Part shown: piece by piece, positions 53,213-62,182 of the stretch
Numbering within the stretch: position 1 is the stretch's first letter
Layout of the letters: the number at the start of each line of letters is the position of its first letter
From: Pseudomonas sp. GOM7
Lineage (GTDB): Bacteria; Pseudomonadota; Gammaproteobacteria; Pseudomonadales; Pseudomonadaceae
Reading direction: 5' to 3'
Length of the DNA stretch: 64,000 nucleotides
Assembly: GCF_026723825.1 (NCBI RefSeq)
Contig: NZ_CP113519.1
Coordinates: forward strand, 1,922,001-1,986,000
Notes under the pieces: model-generated
What the model was told of the DNA's origin: nothing
What the model saw: only the letters and a program-made list of their open reading frames with translations
Database searches by the model: none
Program-made: the position numbers and the translations under genes

Positions 53213-54816
53213 ACTCCATCTTCCTGCGCATCTACGGCGGCATGCTCGCCGCTCTGGTGCTGGTGGCTCTGCTTGGCGTGGGTACGCTGCATCTGGTCAA
53301 CGAAGTGCGCAGCGACCAGTATCGCGAGGGCCTGGCGCGCGGCACCTTCCGCCTGATGGCCGACAACCTGAAGAGCATGGACGAGGTGGAGCGGCGCCGT
53401 GCGCTAGTGGTCTGGTCGCGGCTGTTGGGCATTCCCCTGCAGCTACAGGTGCTGGACGAAGCGCAGCTAGACAGCCGCGAGCGCAAGCAAATGCAGCGCG
53501 GTAACGTGCTGGTGCGCCAGACCGGGCCGCATTCGGCGAGGGTCTATGCCTTGCTTGAGGGCAAGGCGCCGCTGCTGTTGACCGGCGAAGTGCAGCAGAT
53601 CAGCGAGCAACTGGCGCGGGCCACCAATTACCTGCTGATCGACGAGCTGATCCGTTACCCGGTGGCGGAGCAGCCGCAGCGCCTGGCCGAGCTCAAGGAA
53701 GCCAAGCAGTTTGGCTTCGACCTGCATCTGGTGCGCCTGGAGGACGCGCGGCTCGACCTCGATCAACGCCGCCGCATCGATGAAGGCGATACGGTGATGG
53801 CGCTGGGCCGCGGCGGTGATTCCATCTATGTGTTCTCCGGCATCGTCGACACCCCCTGGGTGCTGGAGATCGGCCCGCTGTACCAGATGAACCCCTATCC
53901 GCCGCAACTGCTGGTGCTGATCGGGGCCCTGGGCCTGAGCCTGATCGGCCTGATCGTCTACCTGCTGGTGCGCTCTCTGGAGCAGCGCCTGCGGGTGCTG
54001 GAGAGCGCCGCCACGCATATCGCCAGTGGCCGCCTGGACGCCCGTGTGCCGACCCGTGGCGCCGACTCGGTCGGGCGCCTGGCCAGTAGCTTCAACGCCA
54101 TGGCCGAACACCTGCAGAGCTCACTGAGCACCCAGCGTGAGCTGGTACGCGCGGTGTCCCACGAGCTGCGCACGCCGGTGGCGCGCCTGCGCTTCGGCCT
54201 GGAGATGATCGCCGATGCCGAGAGCGACAAGGCGCGGCGCAAGTACATGGATGGCATGGACAGCGACATTCAGGATCTCGACAAGCTGGTCGACGAGATG
54301 CTCACCTACGCCCGCCTGGAGCAGGGCTCGCCGGCGTTGAACTTCCAGCAGGTGGAGCTCTGCGGCCTGATCGATCAGGTGATCGAGGAGCTGGCACCGC
54401 TGCGGGGCAGCGTGCAGGTTCAGCGAGCGCCACTGGTCAGCGTGCTCGGCGAGGACAGTTGCTGGGTCGAGGCCGAGCCGCGCTACCTGCACCGGGCGTT
54501 GCAGAACCTGGTGAGCAATGCCATGCGCTACGCCGAGGGGCGGGTGCTGATCAGTTGCCGCCTGGGCCACAAGCGTTGCCGCATCGACGTCGAGGACGAT
54601 GGCCCAGGGGTACCGCAGGAGGCCTGGGAGCGCCTGTTCAGCCCCTTCCTGCGCCTGGACGACAGCCGCACGCGGGCTTCGGGTGGGCATGGCCTGGGCC
54701 TGTCCATCGTGCGCAGGATCATCTACTGGCATGGCGGGCGGGCGCAGATCGGCCAGAGTGAGACGTTGGGCGGCGCCCGTTTCAGTCTGGTGTGGCCACG
54801 TCGTCAGGGTGAGTAG
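53209..54816 (+). CDS. RstB-like membrane histidine kinase
   Basis: This 535-residue protein has TM1 at about 8-29 (GGMLAALVLVALLGVGTLHL), a periplasmic domain of about 195 residues, TM2 at about 233-255 (LLVLIGALGLSLIGLIVYLL), then HAMP, a HisKA with H318 in VSHELRTPVARLRF, and an HATPase with N-box LVSNAMRYAE, G1 DVEDDGPGVP and G2 HGLGLSIVRR. It pairs with the response regulator at 51906, and the location matches PA1158 next to nrdA in P. aeruginosa. Its start overlaps the acetyltransferase stop. The periplasmic signal is unknown. Confidence 0.93.
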   Translation: MNSIFLRIYGGMLAALVLVALLGVGTLHLVNEVRSDQYREGLARGTFRLMADNLKSMDEVERRRALVVWSRLLGIPLQLQVLDEAQLDSRERKQMQRGNVLVRQTGPHSARVYALLEGKAPLLLTGEVQQISEQLARATNYLLIDELIRYPVAEQPQRLAELKEAKQFGFDLHLVRLEDARLDLDQRRRIDEGDTVMALGRGGDSIYVFSGIVDTPWVLEIGPLYQMNPYPPQLLVLIGALGLSLIGLIVYLLVRSLEQRLRVLESAATHIASGRLDARVPTRGADSVGRLASSFNAMAEHLQSSLSTQRELVRAVSHELRTPVARLRFGLEMIADAESDKARRKYMDGMDSDIQDLDKLVDEMLTYARLEQGSPALNFQQVELCGLIDQVIEELAPLRGSVQVQRAPLVSVLGEDSCWVEAEPRYLHRALQNLVSNAMRYAEGRVLISCRLGHKRCRIDVEDDGPGVPQEAWERLFSPFLRLDDSRTRASGGHGLGLSIVRRIIYWHGGRAQIGQSETLGGARFSLVWPRRQGE

Positions 54817-54866
54817 GGCGCGGTGGCGTGCTGAGCTTGGTGCGCATAGCGCACCCTACCGACGCC

Positions 54867-55120
54867 CCGTAGGGTGCGCCGCGCGCACCGCTTATCTATC
54901 CGGCCGCCACTGCCACCAGGCTCAGCACCTTGCCCTCGAACAGGGCGAACTGGCCGTCCAGCTCGGTGCCAAGCCGCCATTCGTGGCGCAGATCCGTAGG
55001 GTGCGCCGCGCGCACCGCTTATCTATCCGGCCGCCACTGCCACCAGGCTCAGCACCATGCCCTCGAACAGGGCGAACTGGCCGTCCAGCTCGGTGCCATG
55101 CCGCCATTCGTGGTTCAGGT
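54867..55120. repeat. 127-bp tandem duplication of a gene end
   Basis: 54867-54993 and 54994-55120 are about 95 percent identical direct repeats with a 127-bp period. The second repeat covers the last ~98 bp of the phosphopantetheinyl transferase gene including its stop; the first is a noncoding copy. They differ at CACCTTG/CACCATG, GCCAAGC/GCCATGC and at the end. Confidence 0.9.
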
Positions 55121-55730
55121 CGGTCAGTAGGTGCAGACGTGCGCTGTGTTTGTCGATCTCCAGCAGCTCGGCATCGTGGAAATAGAAGCGCGTCAGGGTC
55201 AGCGGGTAAAGGGCCTTGAACAGGCTTTCCTTGAGCGAGAAGGTCAGGCTGATGCGCAGGGCGCGGGTGTCGTCGTCGAGGCCCTGCAGGCGCTGCAACT
55301 CGCCCTCGGTGAGGATCTCACCCTGCAGGCGCAGCGCTCGCTCGGCCGGCAGTAGCTGTTCCACGTCCAGGCCGATGCCACGCCACTGCGCCTGATGGGC
55401 CACCAGCGCGGCAGCCCAGCCATCGCCATGGGTGATGGAGCCGGCCACACCCTGTGGCCATTGCGGCGCGCGGTCGCTGCCGACCGCCGGCACGCTGGCC
55501 TGGCCGGTCAGCCGGCGCAGGGCCTCGCGGGCGCAGAGGCGACCTGCCAGGTATTCGCTCTGACGCTTGGCCACGCCCGGCACCGGCGTGATGCCGCAGC
55601 GCTGGAAGTCATCGGCCTGCAGCAGGGCGGGGTCGAAGCGGGTGCTGATCAGGTGGCTGCCAGCCAGTGGGCGGGGCAGCGGGTCATGCGCGTCGAGCGC
55701 GGTGCAGCAGGCGGGGTTATGGTCGTTCAT
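55023..55730 (-). CDS. EntD/PcpS-type 4'-phosphopantetheinyl transferase
   Basis: This 235-residue protein has the two family motifs: GIGLDVEQL (Mg and CoA-binding) and FSLKESLFKALYPL. GSITHGDGWAAALVAHQ before the first motif matches the EntD/PcpS subgroup. It activates carrier proteins of fatty-acid, siderophore or polyketide systems by adding the phosphopantetheine arm. In P. aeruginosa, PcpS is encoded near the nrdAB region, in keeping with this location. The last ~98 bp of the gene have been tandemly duplicated. Confidence 0.93.
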   Translation of the reverse strand: MNDHNPACCTALDAHDPLPRPLAGSHLISTRFDPALLQADDFQRCGITPVPGVAKRQSEYLAGRLCAREALRRLTGQASVPAVGSDRAPQWPQGVAGSITHGDGWAAALVAHQAQWRGIGLDVEQLLPAERALRLQGEILTEGELQRLQGLDDDTRALRISLTFSLKESLFKALYPLTLTRFYFHDAELLEIDKHSARLHLLTDLNHEWRHGTELDGQFALFEGMVLSLVAVAAG

Positions 55731-55912
55731 GGGCCGGCATTGTGCCGCGACGGGAACTCGCCAGTCATCTGCCGTTTACATTTCTTTGCAGGCGGCAACA
55801 AAGATAAACGGACGTTCGTCCCGGCTTTTGTCACACTCATCCGGCATTCAGAAAGAATGCAGGTGAGGTTGTAGCGGGTGCCCTGCACCGGCTTTTTCTC
55901 CAGGTTCGAGAA

Positions 55913-55942
55913 CGGTAGTCCGATTGGGCTGCCGTTTTTTTT
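55913..55942 (+). terminator. Rho-independent terminator on the + strand with no upstream gene
   Basis: CGGTAGTCC-GATT-GGGCTGCCG forms a 9-bp stem (with two G-U pairs) followed by eight T. The nearest + strand gene ends at 54816, about 1.1 kb away, and the stretch 55731-55912 contains no gene. It may end a small RNA. Confidence 0.55.
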
Positions 55943-55950
55943 GCGGCATC

Positions 55951-55977
55951 AAAAAAAGAGCCCGCACGAGGCGGGCT
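55951..55977 (-). terminator. Rho-independent terminator of the tct-abrB operon
   Basis: On the minus strand GCCCGC-CTCGT-GCGGGC is followed by TC and seven T. The stem overlaps the TAG stop codon of the AbrB-family gene at 55976-55978. Confidence 0.85.
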
Positions 55978-56998
55978 AAACGTGGTTCTTGCACCAGAGC
56001 TTGAATAAGGGTTCGGCGAGAAACATCACCAGGAACAATCGCAGCACCTGCAACGCGGTGACCAGTGCCACAGACAATTGCAGGGCCTCGGCGGTCAGGC
56101 ACAGCTCGGTGATGCCGCCGGGCATCATGCCCAGCATCAGCGACAGATGATCCTCGCCGGCCAGCCAGCCCAGCGCTTCGCCGAGCAGGGCGGCGGTGAG
56201 CATGGCCAGCAGGGTGAAGGCCAGCACGCGGGCGAGAAAGCCCGGCGCGCTGCGGAAGAAGGCGCGGTCGAAGTGGCAGCCCAGGGCGCAGCCGATCAAC
56301 CACTGGCCGAACTGGCCCAGGCCTGCTGGCAGCCCCAGGTGCAGGTCGAAGGCGGCACTGGCCACGGCGCAGACGGTCAGCGGGCCGAGCATCCAGGGGT
56401 TGGGTTGTTTCAGGCGGCCCCACAGCATCGCCAGCACGGCGCCGGCCGCCAGCAACACGGCGAGCCACGCCCAGTCCACGGGGGCGCGCGTCGGCGCGGG
56501 AACGTCCGGCAGGCTCCAGGTGAAGATGGCCGGAATCAACAGCACCACCAGCAGCAGGCGTAGGCTGTGCGCGGCGGCCACCCGGGCCGGTTGCGCGTCG
56601 TGGCGCAGCGCCAGGTTGACCATCTCGCTGGCGCCACCGGGCATGCTGGCGAAGAAGGCCGTGGCGCGGTCGACGCCGGCACGGCGCAGGATGGCAATGC
56701 CGATCAGGCTGAGCAGGGTGGTGCCGATGGCACCCATGACGATCACCGGGAAATGACTGATGACCTGTTCCAGCACTTCGCTGGTGAAGTGCAAGCCGAT
56801 GCCGCTGGCCACCAGCCATTGGCCGGCCTTGCGCCCGCCCGGCAGTTCACTGAAGGCGCGGTTGGCCAGGCAGCGCACGAGGATCACCGCCAGCAAGGAA
56901 CCGACCATCCACGGCAAAGGCCAGCCGGCAAGGCTGGCCAGGTAACCGCCGACCGCTCCGGTCAGCGGCGTTACCCACAGGTCACGCGGTAGCGGCAT
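55976..56998 (-). CDS. AbrB-family membrane protein (Gneg_AbrB_dup)
   Basis: This 340-residue integral membrane protein consists of two similar halves. Each ends in a diagnostic motif: FASMPGGASEMVNLALRHD in the first and LGMMPGGITELCLTAEALQL in the second. About ten hydrophobic segments are visible. It is often annotated as an ammonia-monooxygenase-like regulator, which is a misnomer. Its start overlaps the last 17 bp of tctA, so it is translated with the tricarboxylate transport operon and may help its function. The C-terminus ends in KLWCKNHV. Confidence 0.85.
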   Translation of the reverse strand: MPLPRDLWVTPLTGAVGGYLASLAGWPLPWMVGSLLAVILVRCLANRAFSELPGGRKAGQWLVASGIGLHFTSEVLEQVISHFPVIVMGAIGTTLLSLIGIAILRRAGVDRATAFFASMPGGASEMVNLALRHDAQPARVAAAHSLRLLLVVLLIPAIFTWSLPDVPAPTRAPVDWAWLAVLLAAGAVLAMLWGRLKQPNPWMLGPLTVCAVASAAFDLHLGLPAGLGQFGQWLIGCALGCHFDRAFFRSAPGFLARVLAFTLLAMLTAALLGEALGWLAGEDHLSLMLGMMPGGITELCLTAEALQLSVALVTALQVLRLFLVMFLAEPLFKLWCKNHV

Positions 56999-58502
56999 CA
57001 GCCTGTGCCTTGCGTTGCTTGCGCCGACGCATCCAGCGGATGCCCGGCAGGGCCAGCATCAGTACGGTCAGACCCCACAGCGCCAGGGTGATCGGGCTGC
57101 TCCAGAGGATCGACAGCTCACCAGCGGAGATCGACAGGGCGCGGCGCAGGTTGTCTTCCATCATCTCGCCGAGGACGAAGCCGAGGATCAGCGAGGACAG
57201 CGGGAAGTCCAGCTTGCGCAGGATGTAGCCGAACACGCCAAGCAGTACCATCAGCACCAGGTCGAAGGTGGTGCTATGCACGGCATACACGCCTACCAGG
57301 CTGACGGCGGTGATGGCCGGCACCAGAATCCAGTTCGGCACGGCGAGCATGCGCGAGAACAGGCCGACCAGCGGAATGTTCATCACCAGCAGGATGATGT
57401 TGCCGATGAACAGCGAGGCGATCAGGCCCCAGACCACATCCGGTTGCTGCTCGAACAGCAGCGGGCCCGGGGTGATGTTGTACAGGGTCAGGGCGCCGAT
57501 CATCACCGCGGTGGTGCCCGAGCCGGGTACACCGAGGGTCAGCATGGGGATCAGCGAGCCGCACGCCGAGGCGTTGTTGGCGGCTTCTGGCGCGGCCAGG
57601 CCACGCAGGTCACCCTCGCCGAAGCGGCCCTTGTCGCCGGCCATGCGCTTTTCGGTCATGTAGGTCATGGCACTGGCGATGGTGGCGCCGGCACCCGGCA
57701 GGGTGCCGATGACGAAACCGGTCAGGGCGCTGCGGATCATGGTCCAGAAGGCGAAGCAGAATTCCTTGAAGTTGAACAGCAGACGACCGCTGGCCTTCAC
57801 CGCTGCCTGACCGGTGTGGGTCTTCTCCAGCATCAGGAGGATTTCGCTGACGCTGAACAGGCCGATCACCACGATGACGAACTGGATGCCGTCGGACAGG
57901 CTGACGCTGTCGAAGGTGAAGCGGTATACGCCGGTGGTCGAGTCCACGCCGACGGTGGCCAGGGCCAGGCCGATCAGCGCCGACATCAGGGTCTTGACCG
58001 GCTTGTCGCCGACCATGCCGCCGAGGCAGGCGATGGCGAAGACCATCAGCACGAAGTATTCGGCCGGGCCGAAGGCTACCGCCCATTTCGCCAGCAATGG
58101 GGCGAACAGCACCACGCCGCAGGTGGCGATCATGCTGCCGATGAAGGAGCTGACTGCGGACAGCGACAGGGCGATGCCGGCCTTGCCCTGACGTGCCAGC
58201 GGGTAGCCGTCGAGGGTGGTCATGATGGCTGCGGCGTCGCCCGGCACGTTGAGCAGGATGGCGGAAATACGGCCACCGTATTCGCAACCCAGGTACACGG
58301 CGGCGAGCAGGATCAGCGCGGTTTCCGGTGGCAGGCCGAGGGCGAAGGCCAGCGGCAGCAGCAGCGCCACGCCATTGATCGGGCCCAGGCCCGGCAGCAG
58401 GCCGACCACGGTGCCGACGAAAGCGCCGAACAGCGCCACCAGCAGGTTCTGCGGCTGCGTGGCGACGCCAAAGCCCTGCATGAGGAAGTTAAGGGTTTCC
58501 AT
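56982..58502 (-). CDS. tctA: Tricarboxylate transport large membrane subunit
   Basis: The start is taken at METLNFLMQG (ATG 58502). The 506-residue protein is a TctA-type permease: LLPGLGPINGVALLLPLAF, SAILLNVPGDAAAIMTTLDG, IGTLPGAGATIASAMTYMTE and MLTLGVPGSGTTAVMIGALT are its repeated G-x-x-P-G signature loops. About twelve helices are present. It forms the TTT transporter with TctB and the TctC binding protein. The stop lies inside the start region of the AbrB-family gene. Confidence 0.95.
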   Translation of the reverse strand: METLNFLMQGFGVATQPQNLLVALFGAFVGTVVGLLPGLGPINGVALLLPLAFALGLPPETALILLAAVYLGCEYGGRISAILLNVPGDAAAIMTTLDGYPLARQGKAGIALSLSAVSSFIGSMIATCGVVLFAPLLAKWAVAFGPAEYFVLMVFAIACLGGMVGDKPVKTLMSALIGLALATVGVDSTTGVYRFTFDSVSLSDGIQFVIVVIGLFSVSEILLMLEKTHTGQAAVKASGRLLFNFKEFCFAFWTMIRSALTGFVIGTLPGAGATIASAMTYMTEKRMAGDKGRFGEGDLRGLAAPEAANNASACGSLIPMLTLGVPGSGTTAVMIGALTLYNITPGPLLFEQQPDVVWGLIASLFIGNIILLVMNIPLVGLFSRMLAVPNWILVPAITAVSLVGVYAVHSTTFDLVLMVLLGVFGYILRKLDFPLSSLILGFVLGEMMEDNLRRALSISAGELSILWSSPITLALWGLTVLMLALPGIRWMRRRKQRKAQADAATA

Positions 58503-58503
58503 T

Positions 58504-58947
58504 TCAGCTCTCCACGAAGGCTTCAAGCAGGCCGAGCGGCAGGGGCACGTCCAGCAGCAGATCGAACAATACGTACAGCAACACGCCCATCAGCACAGCG
58601 CTGATCAGGCAGGGAACGAGGCGGCCGGTGAACAGCAGACCGAGCAGGAAGGTCGACAGGGCCGTGCTGAGTACGAAGCCGAGGGGCTCGAAGGTCAGCG
58701 CATAGACCAGCAGCACGGCGATGCACAGGGCGCTGCGTAGGGCGGTGGGAATATCCAGGCGTTGATCGAGCATGCCGGGCTTGAACACCAGCCACAGGCT
58801 GCCGGCGCCCATCAGGCCGAGCAGCAGCAATGGGTAAGCGCGCGGGCCGACCGGGTCGTAGGCGAAGGGGGCCTGGAAGCCCCAGGCGACGACAGCGAGC
58901 CAGGCGCACAGCAGCAACCAGATCGCGGAGAACAGGCGGACGTACAT
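58504..58947 (-). CDS. tctB: Tricarboxylate transport small membrane subunit
   Basis: This 147-residue protein has four hydrophobic segments, typical of TctB: SAIWLLLCAWLAVVAWGF, AYPLLLLGLMGAGSLWLVF, SALCIAVLLVYALTFEPLGF and CLISAVLMGVLLYVLFDLLL. It lies 1 bp upstream of tctA and 61 bp behind tctC in the same transcript. Confidence 0.93.
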   Translation of the reverse strand: MYVRLFSAIWLLLCAWLAVVAWGFQAPFAYDPVGPRAYPLLLLGLMGAGSLWLVFKPGMLDQRLDIPTALRSALCIAVLLVYALTFEPLGFVLSTALSTFLLGLLFTGRLVPCLISAVLMGVLLYVLFDLLLDVPLPLGLLEAFVES

Positions 58948-59008
58948 GGAGATTTACCTCAAGGGCTGCGGCCGCCAGAGGGCGGCCGAGCACGGGTTGC
59001 GCTGAGTG

Positions 59009-59986
59009 TTACTGGATCAGACCGAACTCGCCGGCCAGGGCCTTGTAGTCCTGCACTTGCTTGTGCACGAAGGCGTCCAGTTCTTCACCGGTCATCGACA
59101 GCGGGAACAGGTCACGCTGTTCGCGCAGGGTGGCGAAGTCGTCGCGGGCCAGCATCTTGTCGAACTGGCCTTTCCACCAGTTGAAGTCTTCGTCGGGTAC
59201 TTCCGGGCCCATGTAGAAGCCACGGATCACCGGCCAGCTGATGTCGAAGCCCTGTTCCTTGGCGGTGGGGATGTTGGACAGCTTGCCCGGCAGGCGCTCG
59301 TCGGACAGCACGGCGAGGATGCGCACCTTGCCGGCAGCCAGTTGCGGGGTCACTTCACCGAGGCCGCTGGAGGTCACCTGGACGTGGTTGCCGAGCATGG
59401 CGGTGAGGGTTTCACCACCGCCCTCGAAGGCGACGTAGCGCAGGTTCTTCGGGTCGATGCCGGCAGCACGGGCGATCAGCGCGGTTTGCATCCAGTCCTG
59501 GCCACCGATGGTGGCGCCGGCGCCGAATACCACGCTGCTCGGGTCTTTCTTCAGCGCATCGACCAGGTCGTTGAGGGTCTTCCAGGGCGCGTCTTCACGC
59601 ACGGTGATGGCGCCGTAGTCGGTGCCGATGGCCGCCAGCCAGCGCACGGCATTTTCGTCGTAGCGACCGAACTTGCCCTGAGCCAGGTTGAGCAGCGAGC
59701 CCGAGGAGAAGGCGGTGATGGTGCCCGGATCCTTGGCGCGCTGAGCAACCACGGCGTTGTAGGCCACGGCGCCGACGCCGCCCGGCATGTAGGTGACGCG
59801 CATCGGCGCCTTGAGCAGGCCGCTGTCCTTCAGGCCGCTCTGGGCCAGCTTGCAGGTCAGGTCGAAACCACCACCGGGCTTGGCCGGGGCGATGCACTCG
59901 GGGCGCTTGGGCTCGGCGGCCAGCAGTTGGCCGGCGAAGGCCAGGCAGGCAGTCGCCAATGCGGCGCGGGTCAGCATGGATTTCAT
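59009..59986 (-). CDS. tctC: Tricarboxylate-binding periplasmic protein (Bug family)
   Basis: This 325-residue protein has a signal peptide (MKSMLTRAALATACLAFAGQ then LLAAE). The mature protein has the Bug/TctC pattern: ECIAPAKPGGGFDLTCKLAQ, MRVTYMPGGVGAVAYNAVVA, ITAFSSGSLLNLAQGKFG and GAGATIGGQDWMQTALI. TctC proteins bind citrate or other tricarboxylates and deliver them to TctAB. It lies between the OpdH-like porin and tctB, as expected for a complete TTT system. Confidence 0.94.
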   Translation of the reverse strand: MKSMLTRAALATACLAFAGQLLAAEPKRPECIAPAKPGGGFDLTCKLAQSGLKDSGLLKAPMRVTYMPGGVGAVAYNAVVAQRAKDPGTITAFSSGSLLNLAQGKFGRYDENAVRWLAAIGTDYGAITVREDAPWKTLNDLVDALKKDPSSVVFGAGATIGGQDWMQTALIARAAGIDPKNLRYVAFEGGGETLTAMLGNHVQVTSSGLGEVTPQLAAGKVRILAVLSDERLPGKLSNIPTAKEQGFDISWPVIRGFYMGPEVPDEDFNWWKGQFDKMLARDDFATLREQRDLFPLSMTGEELDAFVHKQVQDYKALAGEFGLIQ

Positions 59987-60016
59987 GTTTTCAGTCCTCG
60001 CAGGGCTTGTTGTTGT

Positions 60017-61279
60017 TTACCAGATCGGCAGGGTGTAGCCGACGATGATGCGGTTCTCGTCCGCGTCGCGGGCGAAGTCCGAACGGAAGCTGGCGTTGCG
60101 TACGCGCACGTAGAGATCCTTGAGCGGGCCGTTCTGCACCACGTATTTGAACTCGATGTCGCGTTCCCATTCGCCACCACGATCATCGCTGCCGGCAATC
60201 TGCGCATCGTCGCCGCGGATGTAGCGGGTCATGAAGGTCAGGCCGGGCACGCCAACGCTGGCGAAGTTGTAGTCGTAACGGGCTTGCCAGGAGCGCTCGT
60301 CGGCGTTGGCGAAGTCGTTGATCTGCACGAAGTTGACCAGGAAGGGGTCGCTGCCGTCGATGTAGGCGTAGCCGGTGTCGCCGCCCATTTTCTGGAAGCC
60401 CAGGCCGAACTTGTGGCTGCCCAGGCCGTAGCTGAGCATGGCGTTGAAGGCCTGGTTGTCCACCTTGCCGGCGTTCGCTGCACCGCTGTCGCGGCTGACG
60501 ATATAGCGCACATCGCTGTTCAGGGTGCCAGTGCCGAGCTGGTGGCTGGTGAGCAGGCCGAAGAAGTGCTGGTTGTAGATGTCGTCGAGGTCGGCGAAGT
60601 AGTAGCGGCCGGTGATGCCCTTGGCGAACTGGTAGTCCAGGCCGGCCAGGTCGAGGTGGTCGGCTTCGACACCGCCGGCGAAGCGGCGGTTCTTGCTGTT
60701 GAGCAGCATCTTCTCGGAGTTGGTCGAAGCACGGTCGATCACCTTGTCCAGGCGACCGCCGGTGAAGGTCAGGCCTTGGAGTTCGGAGGAGGTCAGCAGG
60801 CCGCCCTCGAATACCTGCGGCAGCAGGCGGCTGTCGCTGGCCTTGACCACCGGCAGCTCCGGCACGTGCGAGCCGTAGCGCAGTTCGGTGGCGGAAATCT
60901 TCACCTTGGCGGTGGCGCTCAGGCGGCTGAATTCGTCGGGGGTGCCACCATCGTCCTGCACGGGCAGCAGGTCGGTGCCAGCGCGTTTCTTGTCCGAGTC
61001 GAGCTTGATCCCCAGCAAGCCCATGGCATCCAGGCCGAAGCCCACGGTGCCTTCGGTGTAGCCGGATTTCATGTCCAGCCACAGACCCTGGCCCCATTCT
61101 TCGCGCTTGTTCTGGCCGTCGAACTGGCGGAAGTCACGATTGAGGTAGATGTTGGTGGCAGTGAGGCTGGCGCTGCTGTCTTCGATGAAGGCGGCGTTGG
61201 CCAGGGAGGAGGTAGTGGCGGCAATGGCCAGGCAAAGCAGACGTACAGGCGGCAGGGCCTGACGAGAGGCATGCAACAT
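60017..61279 (-). CDS. opdH: OprD-family outer-membrane porin, OpdH-like
   Basis: The start is taken at MLHASRQAL (ATG 61279), giving 420 residues. A signal peptide ends near SLANA (LCLAIAATTSSLANA). FIEDSSASLTATNIYLNRDF opens the barrel, as in OprD porins, and the last residues GYTLPIW end in the terminal aromatic needed for outer-membrane insertion. The P. aeruginosa OpdH takes up tricarboxylates, and the same neighbours tctCBA and tctDE are present here. It is the first gene of the minus-strand operon and lies divergent from tctD, with a 231-bp control region (61280-61510). Confidence 0.92.
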   Translation of the reverse strand: MLHASRQALPPVRLLCLAIAATTSSLANAAFIEDSSASLTATNIYLNRDFRQFDGQNKREEWGQGLWLDMKSGYTEGTVGFGLDAMGLLGIKLDSDKKRAGTDLLPVQDDGGTPDEFSRLSATAKVKISATELRYGSHVPELPVVKASDSRLLPQVFEGGLLTSSELQGLTFTGGRLDKVIDRASTNSEKMLLNSKNRRFAGGVEADHLDLAGLDYQFAKGITGRYYFADLDDIYNQHFFGLLTSHQLGTGTLNSDVRYIVSRDSGAANAGKVDNQAFNAMLSYGLGSHKFGLGFQKMGGDTGYAYIDGSDPFLVNFVQINDFANADERSWQARYDYNFASVGVPGLTFMTRYIRGDDAQIAGSDDRGGEWERDIEFKYVVQNGPLKDLYVRVRNASFRSDFARDADENRIIVGYTLPIW

Positions 61280-61510
61280 GGTGTGGTGTCTCCGGTTCTT
61301 GTTCTTGTTGCGTATTCGCACCACTGCGATCACGCTCAGGCAGGTGGTTCGAGCCACCTTCTGGCGATGCTAAGAGGGCAAGCTTTCAACAGCCTTTCAG
61401 TTGCGCAAGTTTTTTCCGTTTGTTTCGTGCTCTGGCATTTGGGCGATTCACAGCGCCTCGCCTGGCGCTAAACTGCGCGCCTTGAACGAGCGAGTGGTGG
61501 GAGAGAAAGC

Positions 61511-62182
61511 GTGCGGATTCTGCTGGTCGAAGACCATCCGCAGTTGGCGGAAAGCGTCGCCCTGGCGCTGAAAGGGGCCGGTTGGACGGTGGACGTGCTG
61601 CATGACGGCGTGGCTGCCGATCTGGCCCTGTCCAGTGAGGAGTATGCGCTGGCGATCCTCGACATCGGTTTGCCGCGCCTCGATGGCTTTGCCGTGCTGG
61701 CACGCCTGCGCGACCGCGGTCAGACCCTGCCGGTGCTGATGCTGACGGCGCGTGGCGAGGTCAAGGACAGGGTGCATGGCCTCAACCTGGGCGCCGACGA
61801 CTATCTGGCCAAGCCTTTCGAGCTGTCCGAGCTGGAGGCGCGGGTCAAGGCGCTACTGAGGCGCAGCGTGCTCGGTGGCGAGCAGGTGCAGCGCTGTGGC
61901 GCGCTGGCTTATGACCTGGGGGTACGTCGCTTCACCCTCGATGGCGAGATGCTCAGCCTTACTGCCCGCGAGCAGGCGGTACTGGAGGCGCTCATCGCCC
62001 GGCCTGGGCGGGTGATGAGCAAGGAACAACTGGCGGCGCAGGTATTCGGCCTGGATGAGGAAGCCAGCCCCGATGCCATCGAGATCTACGTGCACCGCCT
62101 GCGCAAGAAGCTCGAGGGTGGTGCGGTGCGCATCGTCACCTTCCGCGGCCTGGGCTATCTGCTCGAAGCGGTCGACGCATGA
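61511..62182 (+). CDS. tctD: Response regulator for tricarboxylate transport
   Basis: The start codon is GTG 61511, with GGGAGAG upstream. This 223-residue OmpR-type regulator has acceptor D51 in LAILDIGLPRLDG, T in LMLTARGEV, K in DDYLAKPFELSELEARVK and a winged HTH (LSLTAREQAVLEALIARPG, VRIVTFRGLGYLLE). It faces the opdH-tctCBA operon across the 231-bp gap, so it should activate it in response to tricarboxylates. The stop overlaps the tctE start (ATGA at 62179-62182). Confidence 0.94.
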   Translation: MRILLVEDHPQLAESVALALKGAGWTVDVLHDGVAADLALSSEEYALAILDIGLPRLDGFAVLARLRDRGQTLPVLMLTARGEVKDRVHGLNLGADDYLAKPFELSELEARVKALLRRSVLGGEQVQRCGALAYDLGVRRFTLDGEMLSLTAREQAVLEALIARPGRVMSKEQLAAQVFGLDEEASPDAIEIYVHRLRKKLEGGAVRIVTFRGLGYLLEAVDA

